A stretch of 48,365 nt of DNA from Parapedobacter luteus (GTDB lineage: Bacteria; Bacteroidota; Bacteroidia; Sphingobacteriales; Sphingobacteriaceae), in assembly GCF_900168055.1 (NCBI RefSeq), contig NZ_FUYS01000016.1:1-48365 (forward strand). The letters are read 5' to 3'. Below, in pieces: positions 9,162 to 18,193 of this stretch. Position 1 is the stretch's first letter. Every line of letters starts with the position of its first letter. A program made the position numbers and the translations under genes. The notes below the pieces were generated by a model. The model did not search any database. It worked only from the letters and a program-made list of their open reading frames with translations, and had not been told where the DNA came from.

Positions 9162-10625
9162 ATGGACAACCAATTGGTGCTGTATAACACGTTAACAAGG
9201 AAGAAAGAAAAATTTGAGCCCCTGCATTCGCCCTTTGTGGGCATGTATGTCTGCGGGCCGACTGTATATAGCGATGTGCACTTGGGCAACTGCCGCACAT
9301 TCGTCTCATTTGACCTGATCTTTCGCTACTTGCAACACCTGGGGTATAAAGTCCGGTATGTGCGCAATATTACCGACGCAGGGCATCTTGAGGGCGACAA
9401 CGATGAGGGGGAGGATAAGTTTGCCAAGAAGGCCAAGCTGGAAAAGCTGGAGCCTATGGAAATCGTGCAGAAATATACCTTGGGCTTCCATGAGGTGCTG
9501 CGGCTTTTCAATACCTTGCCGCCGAGCATCGAACCCACCGCCACCGGCCATATCTCGGAGCAGATAGCGATGGTCCAACGGATCATCGAACAGGGATATG
9601 CCTATGTGGTAAATGGTACGGTGTACTTTGATGTAGAAAAATACGTCAAGGAATACGATTACACCATCTTGACCAACCGCAAGTTGGAGGACATGCTCAA
9701 CAATACGCGCGAGCTGAACGGGCAGGATGAAAAGCGTGGCCGGCTTGATTTTGCATTGTGGATCAAGGCAAAGCCCGAACACATCATGCGCTGGCCCTCG
9801 CCCTGGGGGGTGGGGTTTCCGGGGTGGCACATCGAATGTTCGGCCATGAGCAGCAAATACCTGGGCGATCAGTTTGATATCCACGGCGGCGGCATGGATC
9901 TGGCTGCCACGCACCATACCAATGAGATTGCCCAATCGCAGGCCTGCAACCATACCCAGCCTGCTAAATACTGGATGCATACCAATATGCTGACCGTCAA
10001 TGGCGCGCGCATGTCGAAATCTGCCGGCAACGGCTTCCTCCCGCACGAATTGTTCAGCGGAAACCATCCGCTCCTCAGTCGCGGCTATTCGCCGATGGCG
10101 GTGCGGTTTTTCATGTTGCAGGCACACTACCGCAGTACGCTGGACTTTTCAAACGAGGCGCTTGATGCTGCCGACAAAGGGTTCAAGCGGCTTATGAACG
10201 CCATGGCGCTGTTGCCGAAGTTGAAGGCAACAGCCAAAAAGGCCGCATTCAAGGTCGATGAGTTGCGGCAACGCTGCTATGCAGCCATGAACGATGATTT
10301 CAATAGCCCGGTACTTATTGCCGAATTGTTTGAAGCTGTGCGTATCATAAATAGTATCCACGACGGTAAATTGGCTGTAGATGAACAATCGCTTGCCGAT
10401 CTGAAAACATTGATGCAGCATTTCGTGCATGATATACTGGGGCTCATTGATGACAACACCGGTTCGGATGATTTTGAGAGACTGATGGAGATGATCATCG
10501 CGCTGCGGAACGAAGCCAAGCTGCAGAAAGATTACGCGACGTCGGATCGTATCCGGGAAGGGCTCAGTGCTATCGGTATCCAACTCAAGGATAGCAAAGA
10601 AGGCACACTTTGGAATAAGGTTTGA
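9162..10625 (+). CDS. cysS: Cysteine--tRNA ligase
   Basis: This 487-residue class I aminoacyl-tRNA synthetase charges tRNA-Cys in the cytoplasm. The N-terminus carries the zinc-ligand and nucleotide-binding region YVCGPTVYSDVHLGNCRT, with the HIGH-type motif as HLGN. Downstream lie GWHIECSAMS, the zinc-site segment GGGMDLAATHHTNEIAQSQA, and the KMSKS motif as RMSKSAGN. The C-terminal helical anticodon-binding part is complete, and the length is normal for the family. It is a housekeeping gene with its own predicted promoter and is not functionally tied to its neighbours. The ATG at 9162 gives the expected family N-terminus. Confidence 0.97.
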   Translation: MDNQLVLYNTLTRKKEKFEPLHSPFVGMYVCGPTVYSDVHLGNCRTFVSFDLIFRYLQHLGYKVRYVRNITDAGHLEGDNDEGEDKFAKKAKLEKLEPMEIVQKYTLGFHEVLRLFNTLPPSIEPTATGHISEQIAMVQRIIEQGYAYVVNGTVYFDVEKYVKEYDYTILTNRKLEDMLNNTRELNGQDEKRGRLDFALWIKAKPEHIMRWPSPWGVGFPGWHIECSAMSSKYLGDQFDIHGGGMDLAATHHTNEIAQSQACNHTQPAKYWMHTNMLTVNGARMSKSAGNGFLPHELFSGNHPLLSRGYSPMAVRFFMLQAHYRSTLDFSNEALDAADKGFKRLMNAMALLPKLKATAKKAAFKVDELRQRCYAAMNDDFNSPVLIAELFEAVRIINSIHDGKLAVDEQSLADLKTLMQHFVHDILGLIDDNTGSDDFERLMEMIIALRNEAKLQKDYATSDRIREGLSAIGIQLKDSKEGTLWNKV

Positions 10626-10640
10626 TAGCAACCCACATTG

Positions 10641-11504
10641 ATGAACTACACGATTCGATTAAGTATACTGTTTTTTTTCCTGGCCGTTTCCTCGAACACC
10701 TTTGCGCAAATTTTAGGCAAGGTGGGAAGCTTGTTGTCCGCAGACCGCACGGCGGCGCGGCTGTCAGCGACGGAGGGGCCGCATGCGGCGTTGCTGTCTA
10801 TAGTAGACCGCAATTCCACCTTTTTTACGCCGGCACCGACACCGGCCCTGGAATACCTGAATAACCGCCCCAACATTCCGGACGTACTGACGTGGAAGCC
10901 TACCTTTGCTGCCGTAGCGAAGAGCATGGAGTGGGGCGTCACGGCGGGGTCACTGTCGTTTCAGCGGGTTGGGGCAATACAACGGTACGGCGAGTACTTA
11001 GCGGTATGGCGGCGCGATCGGAAGGGAGTCTGGAAGATTGATCTCCGCGCGCAGGTGGAGCATCATGGCGGAAGTAGCGAGCCGGAGCTGCAATACATCG
11101 AACCCGATGATAAGGATTACACCAAGTTCCGGACCAAGGAGCGGATACAGCAGCGGAAGGAGATTGTGAGCAGCAATGACCAATTGCTTTCTGCCGTGCT
11201 GAAATCAAATGCGGCTATTGCCTACGAAGAGTTTTTGGCAGAAGACGCTCGTTTTTATTTTCCCTGGAAGACTCCTATTGTTGGAAAAAAAGCCATCCTT
11301 GCCTTTGCGAAAGAGCAAGATTTGGCGATACAGGCCGAATCGTTGGTGTCTAACCGTTCGTACAGCGGCGAGTTGGCCTATTCGTATGGCACCGCTACGG
11401 TAGCAGCCGGTGAGGAGCGCCTTAAGTGCAACTACGTACGGATTTGGCAATTACAGCCCGACTTTCAATGGCGTGTCGTTATCGAGATGTTGTTTGAGCG
11501 GTGA
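10641..11504 (+). CDS. Exported protein with two NTF2/DUF4440-like domains
   Basis: The protein is 287 residues when started at the ATG at 10641; an adjacent TTG would add one residue. It has a signal peptide ending near SSNTFAQ. Two segments each look like a SnoaL/DUF4440 (NTF2-like) fold. The second, from about residue 175, has the pattern LLSAVLKSNAAIAYEEFLAEDARFYFP, GKKAILAF, and a closing RIWQLQPDFQWRVVIEML. Such folds form pockets that bind or act on small molecules, and the ligand cannot be told from sequence. It lies 15 bp after cysS and converges end-to-end with the surA-like gene (no gap at 11504/11505). Confidence 0.6.
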   Translation: MNYTIRLSILFFFLAVSSNTFAQILGKVGSLLSADRTAARLSATEGPHAALLSIVDRNSTFFTPAPTPALEYLNNRPNIPDVLTWKPTFAAVAKSMEWGVTAGSLSFQRVGAIQRYGEYLAVWRRDRKGVWKIDLRAQVEHHGGSSEPELQYIEPDDKDYTKFRTKERIQQRKEIVSSNDQLLSAVLKSNAAIAYEEFLAEDARFYFPWKTPIVGKKAILAFAKEQDLAIQAESLVSNRSYSGELAYSYGTATVAAGEERLKCNYVRIWQLQPDFQWRVVIEMLFER

Positions 11505-12890
11505 TTACCGCTGCGCTACGGCATCCTCCCCGCTGTCTTTCAGCCATATTTTCAGATCATCGCAGTCGTAATACGCGTCGTTGATATCGATAAACGTCAC
11601 TTTCCGGCGGCCTTCAAACCACTCGCTGAGCTTGCGGTTGATTTTGTCTTCCAGGGCAGCTTCCTTGATTTTGGCAAAATCCTGTTCGAGGTTTGCCTGA
11701 TGCGGTGGCGTCCGTGACTTGAGGTAAGTAAACCGGTATCCGGTTTTTCCCATTTGATCGGTAAAGGGGGCCGGCCGCGAATACTGGCCAGGTTGCAGCG
11801 TATCAATGGCTGTAAAAATGGATGCGTCAAGCTTGTCCGCAGGAATCAACGTGGTCCGGCTTTGCTGGTTTTCCAGGTTCAGCAACATGCCTCCGTTGTA
11901 TTTGGTTTCTTTGTTGTCCGAATATAGGGTAGCGGCTGTATAAAAATCGACCTTTTTCGCCACCACGTTTTCATAGATGCTATCGATGTGTTTTTTCGCC
12001 CGTTCGAGGCTCGCTTGCGTCGGCTTTATCTGGATGAGGATGTGCCGTACCCGGGCTTCTTCGCCGCGCCGCTCGAGGACTTCCAGGAAGTGGAAGCCAT
12101 GTTCAGACTCGAATACCTGTGAAAGTTCGCCCGGTTTAAGCCGGAAGGCAACGGCTGAAAATTCCTTGACATAGCGGTCGCGCGTGCTGAATCCCAAATC
12201 ACCGCCGTACGGAGCCGAACCGCCGTCTTGCGAATAAAGACGCGCCACGGTGGCAAAGTCAGCACCATCAACAATCTGCTTGCGCAGTTCCTCGGCACGG
12301 TCGCGGTACTGTTGCTTCTCCTCCCGGGTAAGCTGGGGGTATACCACCAATTCACCTACCTCTACTTCGGTATTGAAATAGGGGAGGCTGTCCTTATCCA
12401 GCGACTCATAATAACGCCTTACCTCCAGTGGAGTCACGTCTATGCCCGAGACGATGTTCTGCTGCATTTTATTGGCCTTGAGTTGCTCATATACGCTGGG
12501 ACGCATTTCCTCCTTGTATTGGAGCAGCGAACGGTTGAGGAAGCGTTCAAGCCGTTCCTGGCCTCCGGCTTGGCTTGACATGTACCGCAGGCGGGCGTTG
12601 ATGTTGTCATCCACCTCGCCCTCGCCGACATCAATCGAGTCAATGGCTGCTTGCTGCGCCAGCAGCTTCTGCGTAAGCTGCTGTTGGAGGATATAGCACT
12701 TGAAGTCCTCATCGGCCTTATTGCCCTGGGCAAGGTATTGGGCGTATTGCATTTCGATTTCAGATTGCAGGATAATATTGGACCCTACCACTGCTGCGAC
12801 CTTATCGATGACCTGGGCTTGCTGGGCTACGGATAAGTTGAAGGCGCCCGCTATAATCAAAACAAGAAAAATGCCGCTATGTCTACTCAT
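11505..12890 (-). CDS. SurA-like periplasmic peptidyl-prolyl isomerase and chaperone
   Basis: The 461-residue protein has a signal peptide (LVLIIAGAFNLSVAQ), then the SurA N-terminal chaperone segment with the characteristic VIDKVAAVVGSNIILQSEIE. Two parvulin-type rotamase regions follow. The first contains DFATVARLYSQDGGSAPYGG and FESEHGFHFLEVLERR; the second begins RVRHILIQIKP. SurA-type proteins fold outer-membrane barrels such as the SusC and PorP-like proteins in this window. The gene starts exactly where the upstream lipoprotein gene stops, so the two are probably one operon. The length is typical for Bacteroidota SurA homologues. Confidence 0.9.
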   Translation of the reverse strand: MSRHSGIFLVLIIAGAFNLSVAQQAQVIDKVAAVVGSNIILQSEIEMQYAQYLAQGNKADEDFKCYILQQQLTQKLLAQQAAIDSIDVGEGEVDDNINARLRYMSSQAGGQERLERFLNRSLLQYKEEMRPSVYEQLKANKMQQNIVSGIDVTPLEVRRYYESLDKDSLPYFNTEVEVGELVVYPQLTREEKQQYRDRAEELRKQIVDGADFATVARLYSQDGGSAPYGGDLGFSTRDRYVKEFSAVAFRLKPGELSQVFESEHGFHFLEVLERRGEEARVRHILIQIKPTQASLERAKKHIDSIYENVVAKKVDFYTAATLYSDNKETKYNGGMLLNLENQQSRTTLIPADKLDASIFTAIDTLQPGQYSRPAPFTDQMGKTGYRFTYLKSRTPPHQANLEQDFAKIKEAALEDKINRKLSEWFEGRRKVTFIDINDAYYDCDDLKIWLKDSGEDAVAQR

Positions 12891-13733
12891 TTAGTTATAT
12901 ATTTCGATGTTATTTTTTTTGTGCGCATCATCCAGGATACGCTTCTGCATTTGATCAATCAGATCAATTTTGCGTTTGTTCAAAATCAGGTTACGGATAT
13001 TGGAGTGCACCAATGACAATGGCGAACGAGTATCCCTGAATTTAGAATCATGCAAAATTATCAGATATAATTCATTATTTTCAATTATTTCGAAAATTCG
13101 CCCGGTTTGGCTGTAATGGTCTTCGTTGATTTTCGAAATCGGGATTTTCCTGGCCAACTCATCGGCATAATACCACGCTGTATCGCGCAATGCATAGTGC
13201 AGCGCATACACGGCGCAGTATCTTTCAAGGAGATCCTGTTCTTCGAAATTTGTCGATCGGAACAGCCGCTTTACCCGTTCTATTTCGGGTGCATCCTGCT
13301 TCAACCGGATAAAGGACGCTTTGAGGATGGGCTGCTTAAGCAGGAACAGCTCCTCCCGCGAATCATAATACGCCTTGATTTCGTCATCGGTGACGACCGT
13401 GTCCAGCTTCCGGCTGACCAATGCTTGCTCATATTCGTACACAATAAGGCCGTTTTTATATTCCTCCACTTGTTTGGCGAGGTGTTCCGTATTGATATTG
13501 ACGTTTCGCTGTGCATGATGCAGCAGGGCCTGTTGGCGCGTCCACTGTTCGATATAAGCACGCACAAGCTGGATGCTGTCATCACCGGAAACACCCGGAG
13601 GGACCACCCCTTGCAGATCGTCCGGATAAAGGTATTGGTCAAACGACCGCGCAACCGGCGTCGGCTTTCCCTGTTGACAAGACATAAATAACGACGTAAG
13701 GACGGCGATAGCCAGTATATATACCCTAATCAT
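12891..13733 (-). CDS. SurA-N-like lipoprotein, probable chaperone partner
   Basis: Starting at the ATG whose complement is at 13731-13733, the protein is 280 residues long with a lipoprotein signal (LTSLFMSC, cysteine at about residue 19). A longer frame from 13802 would bury this signal, so the shorter start is preferred. The body (AYIEQWTRQQALLHHAQRNV, VTDDEIKAYYDSREELF) resembles the N-terminal helical region of SurA/PpiC-type isomerases, but no parvulin domain is recognisable. It abuts the SurA-like gene with zero spacing, and the two probably act together on outer-membrane proteins. The function is inferred mainly from context. Confidence 0.7.
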   Translation of the reverse strand: MIRVYILAIAVLTSLFMSCQQGKPTPVARSFDQYLYPDDLQGVVPPGVSGDDSIQLVRAYIEQWTRQQALLHHAQRNVNINTEHLAKQVEEYKNGLIVYEYEQALVSRKLDTVVTDDEIKAYYDSREELFLLKQPILKASFIRLKQDAPEIERVKRLFRSTNFEEQDLLERYCAVYALHYALRDTAWYYADELARKIPISKINEDHYSQTGRIFEIIENNELYLIILHDSKFRDTRSPLSLVHSNIRNLILNKRKIDLIDQMQKRILDDAHKKNNIEIYN

Positions 13734-13880
13734 TAGTTTTTTTATGCTTACCCAATACCTACTCGGTTGTTTCAATGGGCTAAAATACGTATTTGGGGCC
13801 AATGAGGCATGGATTTAACCATTTTTAACACATTGGTGCCATGCCGGAAGCAGCCGGAAAACAACAACACTGTCCATAGG

Positions 13881-13910
13881 TTGGAATATTAAATTTAATG
13901 ACTACCTTTG
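13881..13910 (+). promoter_or_regulatory. Consensus promoter of the ECF sigma gene
   Basis: TTG at 13881-13883 and TACCTTTG at 13903-13910 are separated by exactly 19 bp, a perfect TTG-N19-TAnnTTTG promoter. It overlaps the in-frame ATG at 13898, so that codon cannot be the start. The first usable ATG downstream is at 13931. Confidence 0.75.
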
Positions 13911-13930
13911 ACATAACCAATTGTAAAACC

Positions 13931-14497
13931 ATGTCGATGAAACCAGCGGAACTAAAGGCTTTGGTTGACGAAATGGCTGCGTCAAATTCAGAAAGTGCTT
14001 ACAGGCAGGTGTTTGATCAGTTATTTCTTCCGATACGGAAATTCTCCTATAGCATTGTCAAATCATGGGAGGTGGCCGAAGAGGTAGCAAGTGATGTGCT
14101 TTTTATGCTCTGGCAACAGCGCAGGCGGCTTGCCGACGTGACAAATATCAGGTACTATGCCTTCGTGGCGGCCCGCAACCATGCGCTAAACGCGCTGAAG
14201 AAGCAGGCGGGCAAAGAAATCATCTCGCTGAATGACATCGAAGTGGATATACAGTTGGCAACCCTATCGCCGGAAGCGATTTTTTTGCAGGGCGAGCTGC
14301 AGGCCAAGCTGGAGCATGCCATAGCCTTGCTACCCAAGCAATGCAAGCTGGTGTTCAAACTGATAAAAGAAGACGGACTTTCCTATAAGGAAGTGGCCGA
14401 CCTGCTGGGCCTTTCCCCGAAAACGGTGGATGCTCACCTGGTCAATGCCATGAAAAAACTGGCCGCCATTCTAAAGGCCGAGTTTAAGCTGGTGTAA
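13931..14497 (+). CDS. RNA polymerase ECF-type sigma factor
   Basis: From the ATG at 13931 the protein has 188 residues. Region 2 includes FDQLFLPIRKFSYSIVKSWEVAEEVASDVLFMLWQQR, and region 4 includes ALLPKQCKLVFKLIKEDG, LSYKEVADLLGLSPKTVDAH and the recognition helix. The layout is that of Bacteroidota ECF sigma factors that pair with FecR anti-sigma factors and TonB-dependent receptors. Its likely partner is the fecR at 17111, with two sugar-metabolism genes in between, which is an unusual order because the two are normally adjacent. It probably reads the promoter pair shared by fecR and the susC gene. Confidence 0.9.
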   Translation: MSMKPAELKALVDEMAASNSESAYRQVFDQLFLPIRKFSYSIVKSWEVAEEVASDVLFMLWQQRRRLADVTNIRYYAFVAARNHALNALKKQAGKEIISLNDIEVDIQLATLSPEAIFLQGELQAKLEHAIALLPKQCKLVFKLIKEDGLSYKEVADLLGLSPKTVDAHLVNAMKKLAAILKAEFKLV

Positions 14498-14649
14498 TCC
14501 CTGGCCGGTTGTGGCCTGTGCTGATGATTTGCGCAAAAATAATTGCGGCAATCCCATGAATTTTGTCACATTAATAATATTTTTGCGAAGCGGGCATCTT
14601 GCGGGTGCCAACGATAGCATTTCCATAGAAACTTATAAAATCAACTATT

Positions 14650-15825
14650 ATGAGCAACAACAGCATCAATCGTAAACTCAGGATGGGTATGGTAGGCGGT
14701 GGGCACGGTGCCTTCATCGGCGAAGTACACCGGATAGCAGCGCAATTGGACAACCGGATTGAACTGGTCTGCGGAGCTTTCAGCTCGGATGCCACCAAAT
14801 CGAAAGAGAGCGGGCGTTCCCTGTTCCTTCCTTCCGACCGGGTTTATGGGAGTTTTCAGGAGATGATCGAGCGGGAGCGGGCGCTTCCTGAAGGCGAGCG
14901 GATGGATTTTGTCAGCATCGTGACGCCCAACCACGTGCATTTCGCACCGGCCATGCTGGCCTTGGAAAATGGCTTTCACGTGGTGCTGGACAAGCCCATG
15001 ACCTTTGATTTGGAGGAGGCCAAGCAGCTGAAACAAAAGGTGGATGAAACCGGCCTGCTGTTTTTGCTGACGCATACCTATGCGGGCTACCCGATGGTAC
15101 GGCAGGCTCGGCAGCTGGTGCGCGACGGCGCATTGGGGGCCATCCGCAAGATTTATGTGGAGTACCCGCAGGGCTGGCTGAGTAAGTTTTCGGAGCAGGA
15201 TGGCAACAAACAGGCTTCCTGGCGCACGGACCCGACGAAATCGGGCAAGGCCGGTTGCATGGGCGATATCGGCACGCACGCATTGCACCTGGCCGAGTTT
15301 ATCTCGGGATTGCGTACGACGCACCTTTGTGCTTCGCTGCACACGTACGTGGAGGGCAGGAAGCTGGATGACGATGGCAATGTGCTGCTGCGTTTCGAAA
15401 ACGGGGCGAGTGGCGTACTCATTGCGTCGCAGGTCGCCGCTGGGGAAGAAAACGCCCTGAAAATCCGTGTCTATGGAGAAAACGGCGGTTTGGAATGGCA
15501 TCAGCAGGAACCCAACAGCCTGGTGGTAAAATGGCTTGACCAGCCCACGCAGATTTACCGGTCGAACAACGGCGGGTGGATCGCCGCGGAAGCCGCGTCG
15601 CTTTGCCGCACCCCGGCGGGGCATCCGGAAGGCTACCTGGAAGCGTTCGCCAATCTGTACAAGCTGTTTGCAGGCGCGCTGGCCGCCAAGGTTGCCGGCG
15701 TACCGCAGGATGCTGATGCGTACGATTACCCATCGGTGGATGACGGCGTGCGTGGCATGGCGTTCCTCGACAACGTTGTCCGCAGCAACGAAAGCAATGA
15801 AAAATGGACACCCTTCACGGTGTAA
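14650..15825 (+). CDS. Gfo/Idh/MocA-family oxidoreductase
   Basis: This 391-residue NAD(P)-dependent sugar oxidoreductase lacks a signal peptide and is probably cytoplasmic. The Rossmann nucleotide-binding loop is GMVGGGHGAFIG. The family EKP motif appears as DKPM (in VVLDKPMTFDLEEAKQLK), and the substrate-side motif as GDIGTHALHLAEF. The substrate is not predictable; relatives act on inositols, glucose derivatives and 3-keto sugars. It is followed by a TIM-barrel isomerase at 41 bp, a frequent partner in oxidised-sugar pathways. The upstream 152 bp hold a TATTTTTG box at 14578-14585 without a clear TTG partner, so a separate promoter is possible. Confidence 0.92.
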   Translation: MSNNSINRKLRMGMVGGGHGAFIGEVHRIAAQLDNRIELVCGAFSSDATKSKESGRSLFLPSDRVYGSFQEMIERERALPEGERMDFVSIVTPNHVHFAPAMLALENGFHVVLDKPMTFDLEEAKQLKQKVDETGLLFLLTHTYAGYPMVRQARQLVRDGALGAIRKIYVEYPQGWLSKFSEQDGNKQASWRTDPTKSGKAGCMGDIGTHALHLAEFISGLRTTHLCASLHTYVEGRKLDDDGNVLLRFENGASGVLIASQVAAGEENALKIRVYGENGGLEWHQQEPNSLVVKWLDQPTQIYRSNNGGWIAAEAASLCRTPAGHPEGYLEAFANLYKLFAGALAAKVAGVPQDADAYDYPSVDDGVRGMAFLDNVVRSNESNEKWTPFTV

Positions 15826-15866
15826 CAATAGAAAACGATTGTTTTATTTTAAAAAAATAAATAACG

Positions 15867-16922
15867 ATGCAAACCATAAAAGGGCCGGGTATCTTCCTGG
15901 CACAGTTTCTGGGCGAGCAACCGCCGTTTGACACGTTTGAGTCCATCTGCCGGTGGGCTAAGGAATTGGGATTCAAGGGTATCCAGATACCCACTTGGGC
16001 GACCTCCTATTTCGATTTGAAGCAGGCAGCGGAGAGCAAGACGTATGCCGACGAAATCAAGGGAAAAGTGAACGAACTGGGGCTCGAAATTACCGAATTG
16101 TCTACCCACCTCCAGGGGCAACTGGTGGCAGTACATCCGGCATATGACCAGCTATTCGACAGCTTCGCGCCTGCGGAATACCACAACAATCCCAAGGCCC
16201 GCACCGAGTGGGCCGTGCAGCAGCTGAAATATGCGGCACAGGCCTCGCGCAACCTCGGGCTGGATGCCCATGCCACGTTCAGTGGCGCCCTGTTGTGGCA
16301 TACCGTCTATCCCTGGCCGCAGCGGCCGCAGGGCCTGGTCGACACCGGATTCACTGAATTGGCCAAGCGCTGGCGTCCGATACTGGATGTGTTTGATGAA
16401 AACGGTGTGGACGTGTGTTATGAAATCCATCCCGGCGAGGACCTGCACGACGGGGTTAGCTACGAGCGTTTCCTGGAAAAGGTAGATAACCACCCGAGGG
16501 CGTGTTTGCTGTACGACCCGTCGCACTTTGTGTTGCAATGCCTGGATTACCTGGCTTACATCGATCATTACCACGAGCGCATCCGGATGTTTCATGTGAA
16601 AGACGCCGAGTTCAACCCGACGGGCAAGCAAGGCGTATACGGCGGCTATTCCGGCTGGGTAGAGCGGGCTGGCCGTTTCCGTTCGCTGGGCGATGGCCAG
16701 GTCGACTTCGGGGCGGTATTCAGCAAGCTTACGGCCTACGATTTCAAGGGCTGGGCGGTGATGGAGTGGGAGTGCGCACTGAAGCACCCCGAAGACGGTG
16801 CCCGTGAAGGGGCCGCATTCATCAACGATCATATCATCCGCGTCACGGAAAAAACCTTTGACGACTTTGCCGGCGGGCAGGCAGACGAAGCCAGCAACCG
16901 GCGGCTGTTGGGGCTTGATTAA
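15867..16922 (+). CDS. Sugar phosphate isomerase/epimerase-like TIM-barrel protein
   Basis: The 351 residues have the AP-endonuclease-2/xylose-isomerase-like TIM-barrel pattern, with metal-ligand strands CYEIHPGEDLHDG, LLYDPSHFVLQ, RMFHVKDAEF and VMEWECALKHPEDG. Such enzymes isomerise or epimerise sugars or keto-sugars using a divalent metal. No signal peptide is visible, so it is probably cytoplasmic like the oxidoreductase just upstream, and the two are likely co-transcribed. A hairpin follows the stop codon at 16937-16974. The exact reaction cannot be assigned from sequence. Confidence 0.9.
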   Translation: MQTIKGPGIFLAQFLGEQPPFDTFESICRWAKELGFKGIQIPTWATSYFDLKQAAESKTYADEIKGKVNELGLEITELSTHLQGQLVAVHPAYDQLFDSFAPAEYHNNPKARTEWAVQQLKYAAQASRNLGLDAHATFSGALLWHTVYPWPQRPQGLVDTGFTELAKRWRPILDVFDENGVDVCYEIHPGEDLHDGVSYERFLEKVDNHPRACLLYDPSHFVLQCLDYLAYIDHYHERIRMFHVKDAEFNPTGKQGVYGGYSGWVERAGRFRSLGDGQVDFGAVFSKLTAYDFKGWAVMEWECALKHPEDGAREGAAFINDHIIRVTEKTFDDFAGGQADEASNRRLLGLD

Positions 16923-16936
16923 CCACGATAATAAGC

Positions 16937-16974
16937 GGCAGTGGTACGAGCGAACCGAGCGTCGTACCACTGCC
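16937..16974 (+). terminator. Hairpin after the isomerase gene
   Basis: A perfect 13-bp inverted repeat has arms GGCAGTGGTACGA (16937-16949) and TCGTACCACTGCC (16962-16974) around a 12-nt loop, 14 bp past the stop codon. Only a short T run (TTTCATT) follows, so it may be a weak terminator or an RNA-stabilising hairpin. Confidence 0.5.
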
Positions 16975-17028
16975 TTTCATTACCCACCAGCGACCACCAA
17001 CCACCCACCATCCCCAAAAAATGTCACA

Positions 17029-17064
17029 TTCCATTAGGGAGATCCGTTAAAACTGTTGTCTATT
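17029..17064 (+). promoter_or_regulatory. Candidate ECF-sigma promoter of fecR
   Basis: TTCCATTAGGGA at 17029-17040 and GTCTATT at 17058-17064 recur, with identical 18-bp spacing measured from TTAGGG to GTCTATT, in front of susC (18274-18309). The bases between differ more. The box order and the GTC core of the downstream box are as expected for an ECF sigma -35/-10 pair. It lies 47 bp before the fecR ATG. Confidence 0.55.
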
Positions 17065-17110
17065 CTATCAAAGACTACAGTTATAAATCAATAAAGTCTT
17101 TACGGTTTTT

Positions 17111-18193
17111 ATGGATGATAAGCGAATCATCGTGTTGTTGACACGTAGGGCAGCTGGTGAAATCAGTGCCAGTGAGTCAGAAGAATTGGATAATTTATTG
17201 GCAAATCATCCGGATGCCGTATATTATGAAGAGTTTGTCGGTGAGCTATGGAAAAGCTCGCCGGAGGAAAACCACGGCGCACACTTTTTCGATTGGCATA
17301 AACGCCGGCACGGCAAAGCCCTGGCCTTTGAGGGAGAGGCGACAGCAACGCCATTTTTGGATAGACCTACGCAAAAGCTGTGGGGGCGTCCGGGAAAAAA
17401 ACGACTGGCCGTTTATGCATTGACGCTGGCCGTGTGCCTGACGGCGCTGTGGCTGATTTTCCCCCGTACGGCGGTGCAGCCCGATATGGTCGAAATCGTC
17501 GCCGAAAAAGGTGTGCGTAAGCAGTTTGTTTTACCGGATGGCACGAAGGTGTGGCTCAATGCAGACAGCAGGCTGTGGTACGATAGTAAGATGAAAACTC
17601 ATGCCACGAGGGCCGTGGAGCTGCAAGGGGAAGCGTTTTTTGATGTGACGGAAGACAGCAAGCGGCCATTTACCATCGCTACGGACAAAATCTCCATACG
17701 CGTGTTGGGCACAGCGTTCAACGTACAGGCTTATCCGGATGATAGCAAGACAGAAACAACACTCATCAGGGGGTCGATCGAGCTGTCCGTCAATGACCGG
17801 CCAAATGAAAAAATCCTGATGAAGCCCAATGAAAAAGTCGCCATCACCAATCATCCTGCCGCGGCCCCGGACGAAGGGGATGGCAAAACAAATGCGCTTA
17901 CATTGACCATCGGGAGCCTCTCCAAGGTACAGGTAGCCAATGAGGAGTACATCCAGGAAACTTCCTGGGTGGATGACAAGCTGGTATTCCGAAACGAAAC
18001 GCTGAAAGAGCTGATACCCAAAATAGAAAGGTGGTACAATGTCAACATCAGGGTAACCAATCCAAAGGTCATGGCTTACCGGTATACGTCCACCATTACC
18101 GAGGAAGACGATATTCACCAATTATTGGAAGCCTTGCAATTTATTCATTCGTTTAACTATAAAATCGAAAACCATGACGTGACGATCTATTAA
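17111..18193 (+). CDS. FecR-family anti-sigma factor
   Basis: The 360-residue protein has an N-terminal cytoplasmic domain (about 1-95), one membrane span at about 99-117 (LAVYALTLAVCLTALWLIF), and a periplasmic FecR domain (VEIVAEKGVRKQFVLPDGTK, VWLNADSRLWY, VELQGEAFFDV, GTAFNVQAYPDD). A C-terminal STN-like domain (LKELIPKIERWYNVNI) completes it. FecR proteins hold an ECF sigma factor inactive until a TonB-dependent transducer in the outer membrane signals substrate. The neighbouring SusC has the N-terminal signalling domain needed for this, and the likely cognate sigma gene lies 2.6 kb upstream. The last codons and 3' flank are duplicated ahead of susC. Confidence 0.93.
   Translation: MDDKRIIVLLTRRAAGEISASESEELDNLLANHPDAVYYEEFVGELWKSSPEENHGAHFFDWHKRRHGKALAFEGEATATPFLDRPTQKLWGRPGKKRLAVYALTLAVCLTALWLIFPRTAVQPDMVEIVAEKGVRKQFVLPDGTKVWLNADSRLWYDSKMKTHATRAVELQGEAFFDVTEDSKRPFTIATDKISIRVLGTAFNVQAYPDDSKTETTLIRGSIELSVNDRPNEKILMKPNEKVAITNHPAAAPDEGDGKTNALTLTIGSLSKVQVANEEYIQETSWVDDKLVFRNETLKELIPKIERWYNVNIRVTNPKVMAYRYTSTITEEDDIHQLLEALQFIHSFNYKIENHDVTIY

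Noticed and set aside
13898-13930. Upstream start of the ECF sigma factor
   Set aside because: The ATG at 13898 lies before the -7 box of a perfect promoter and would not be transcribed.
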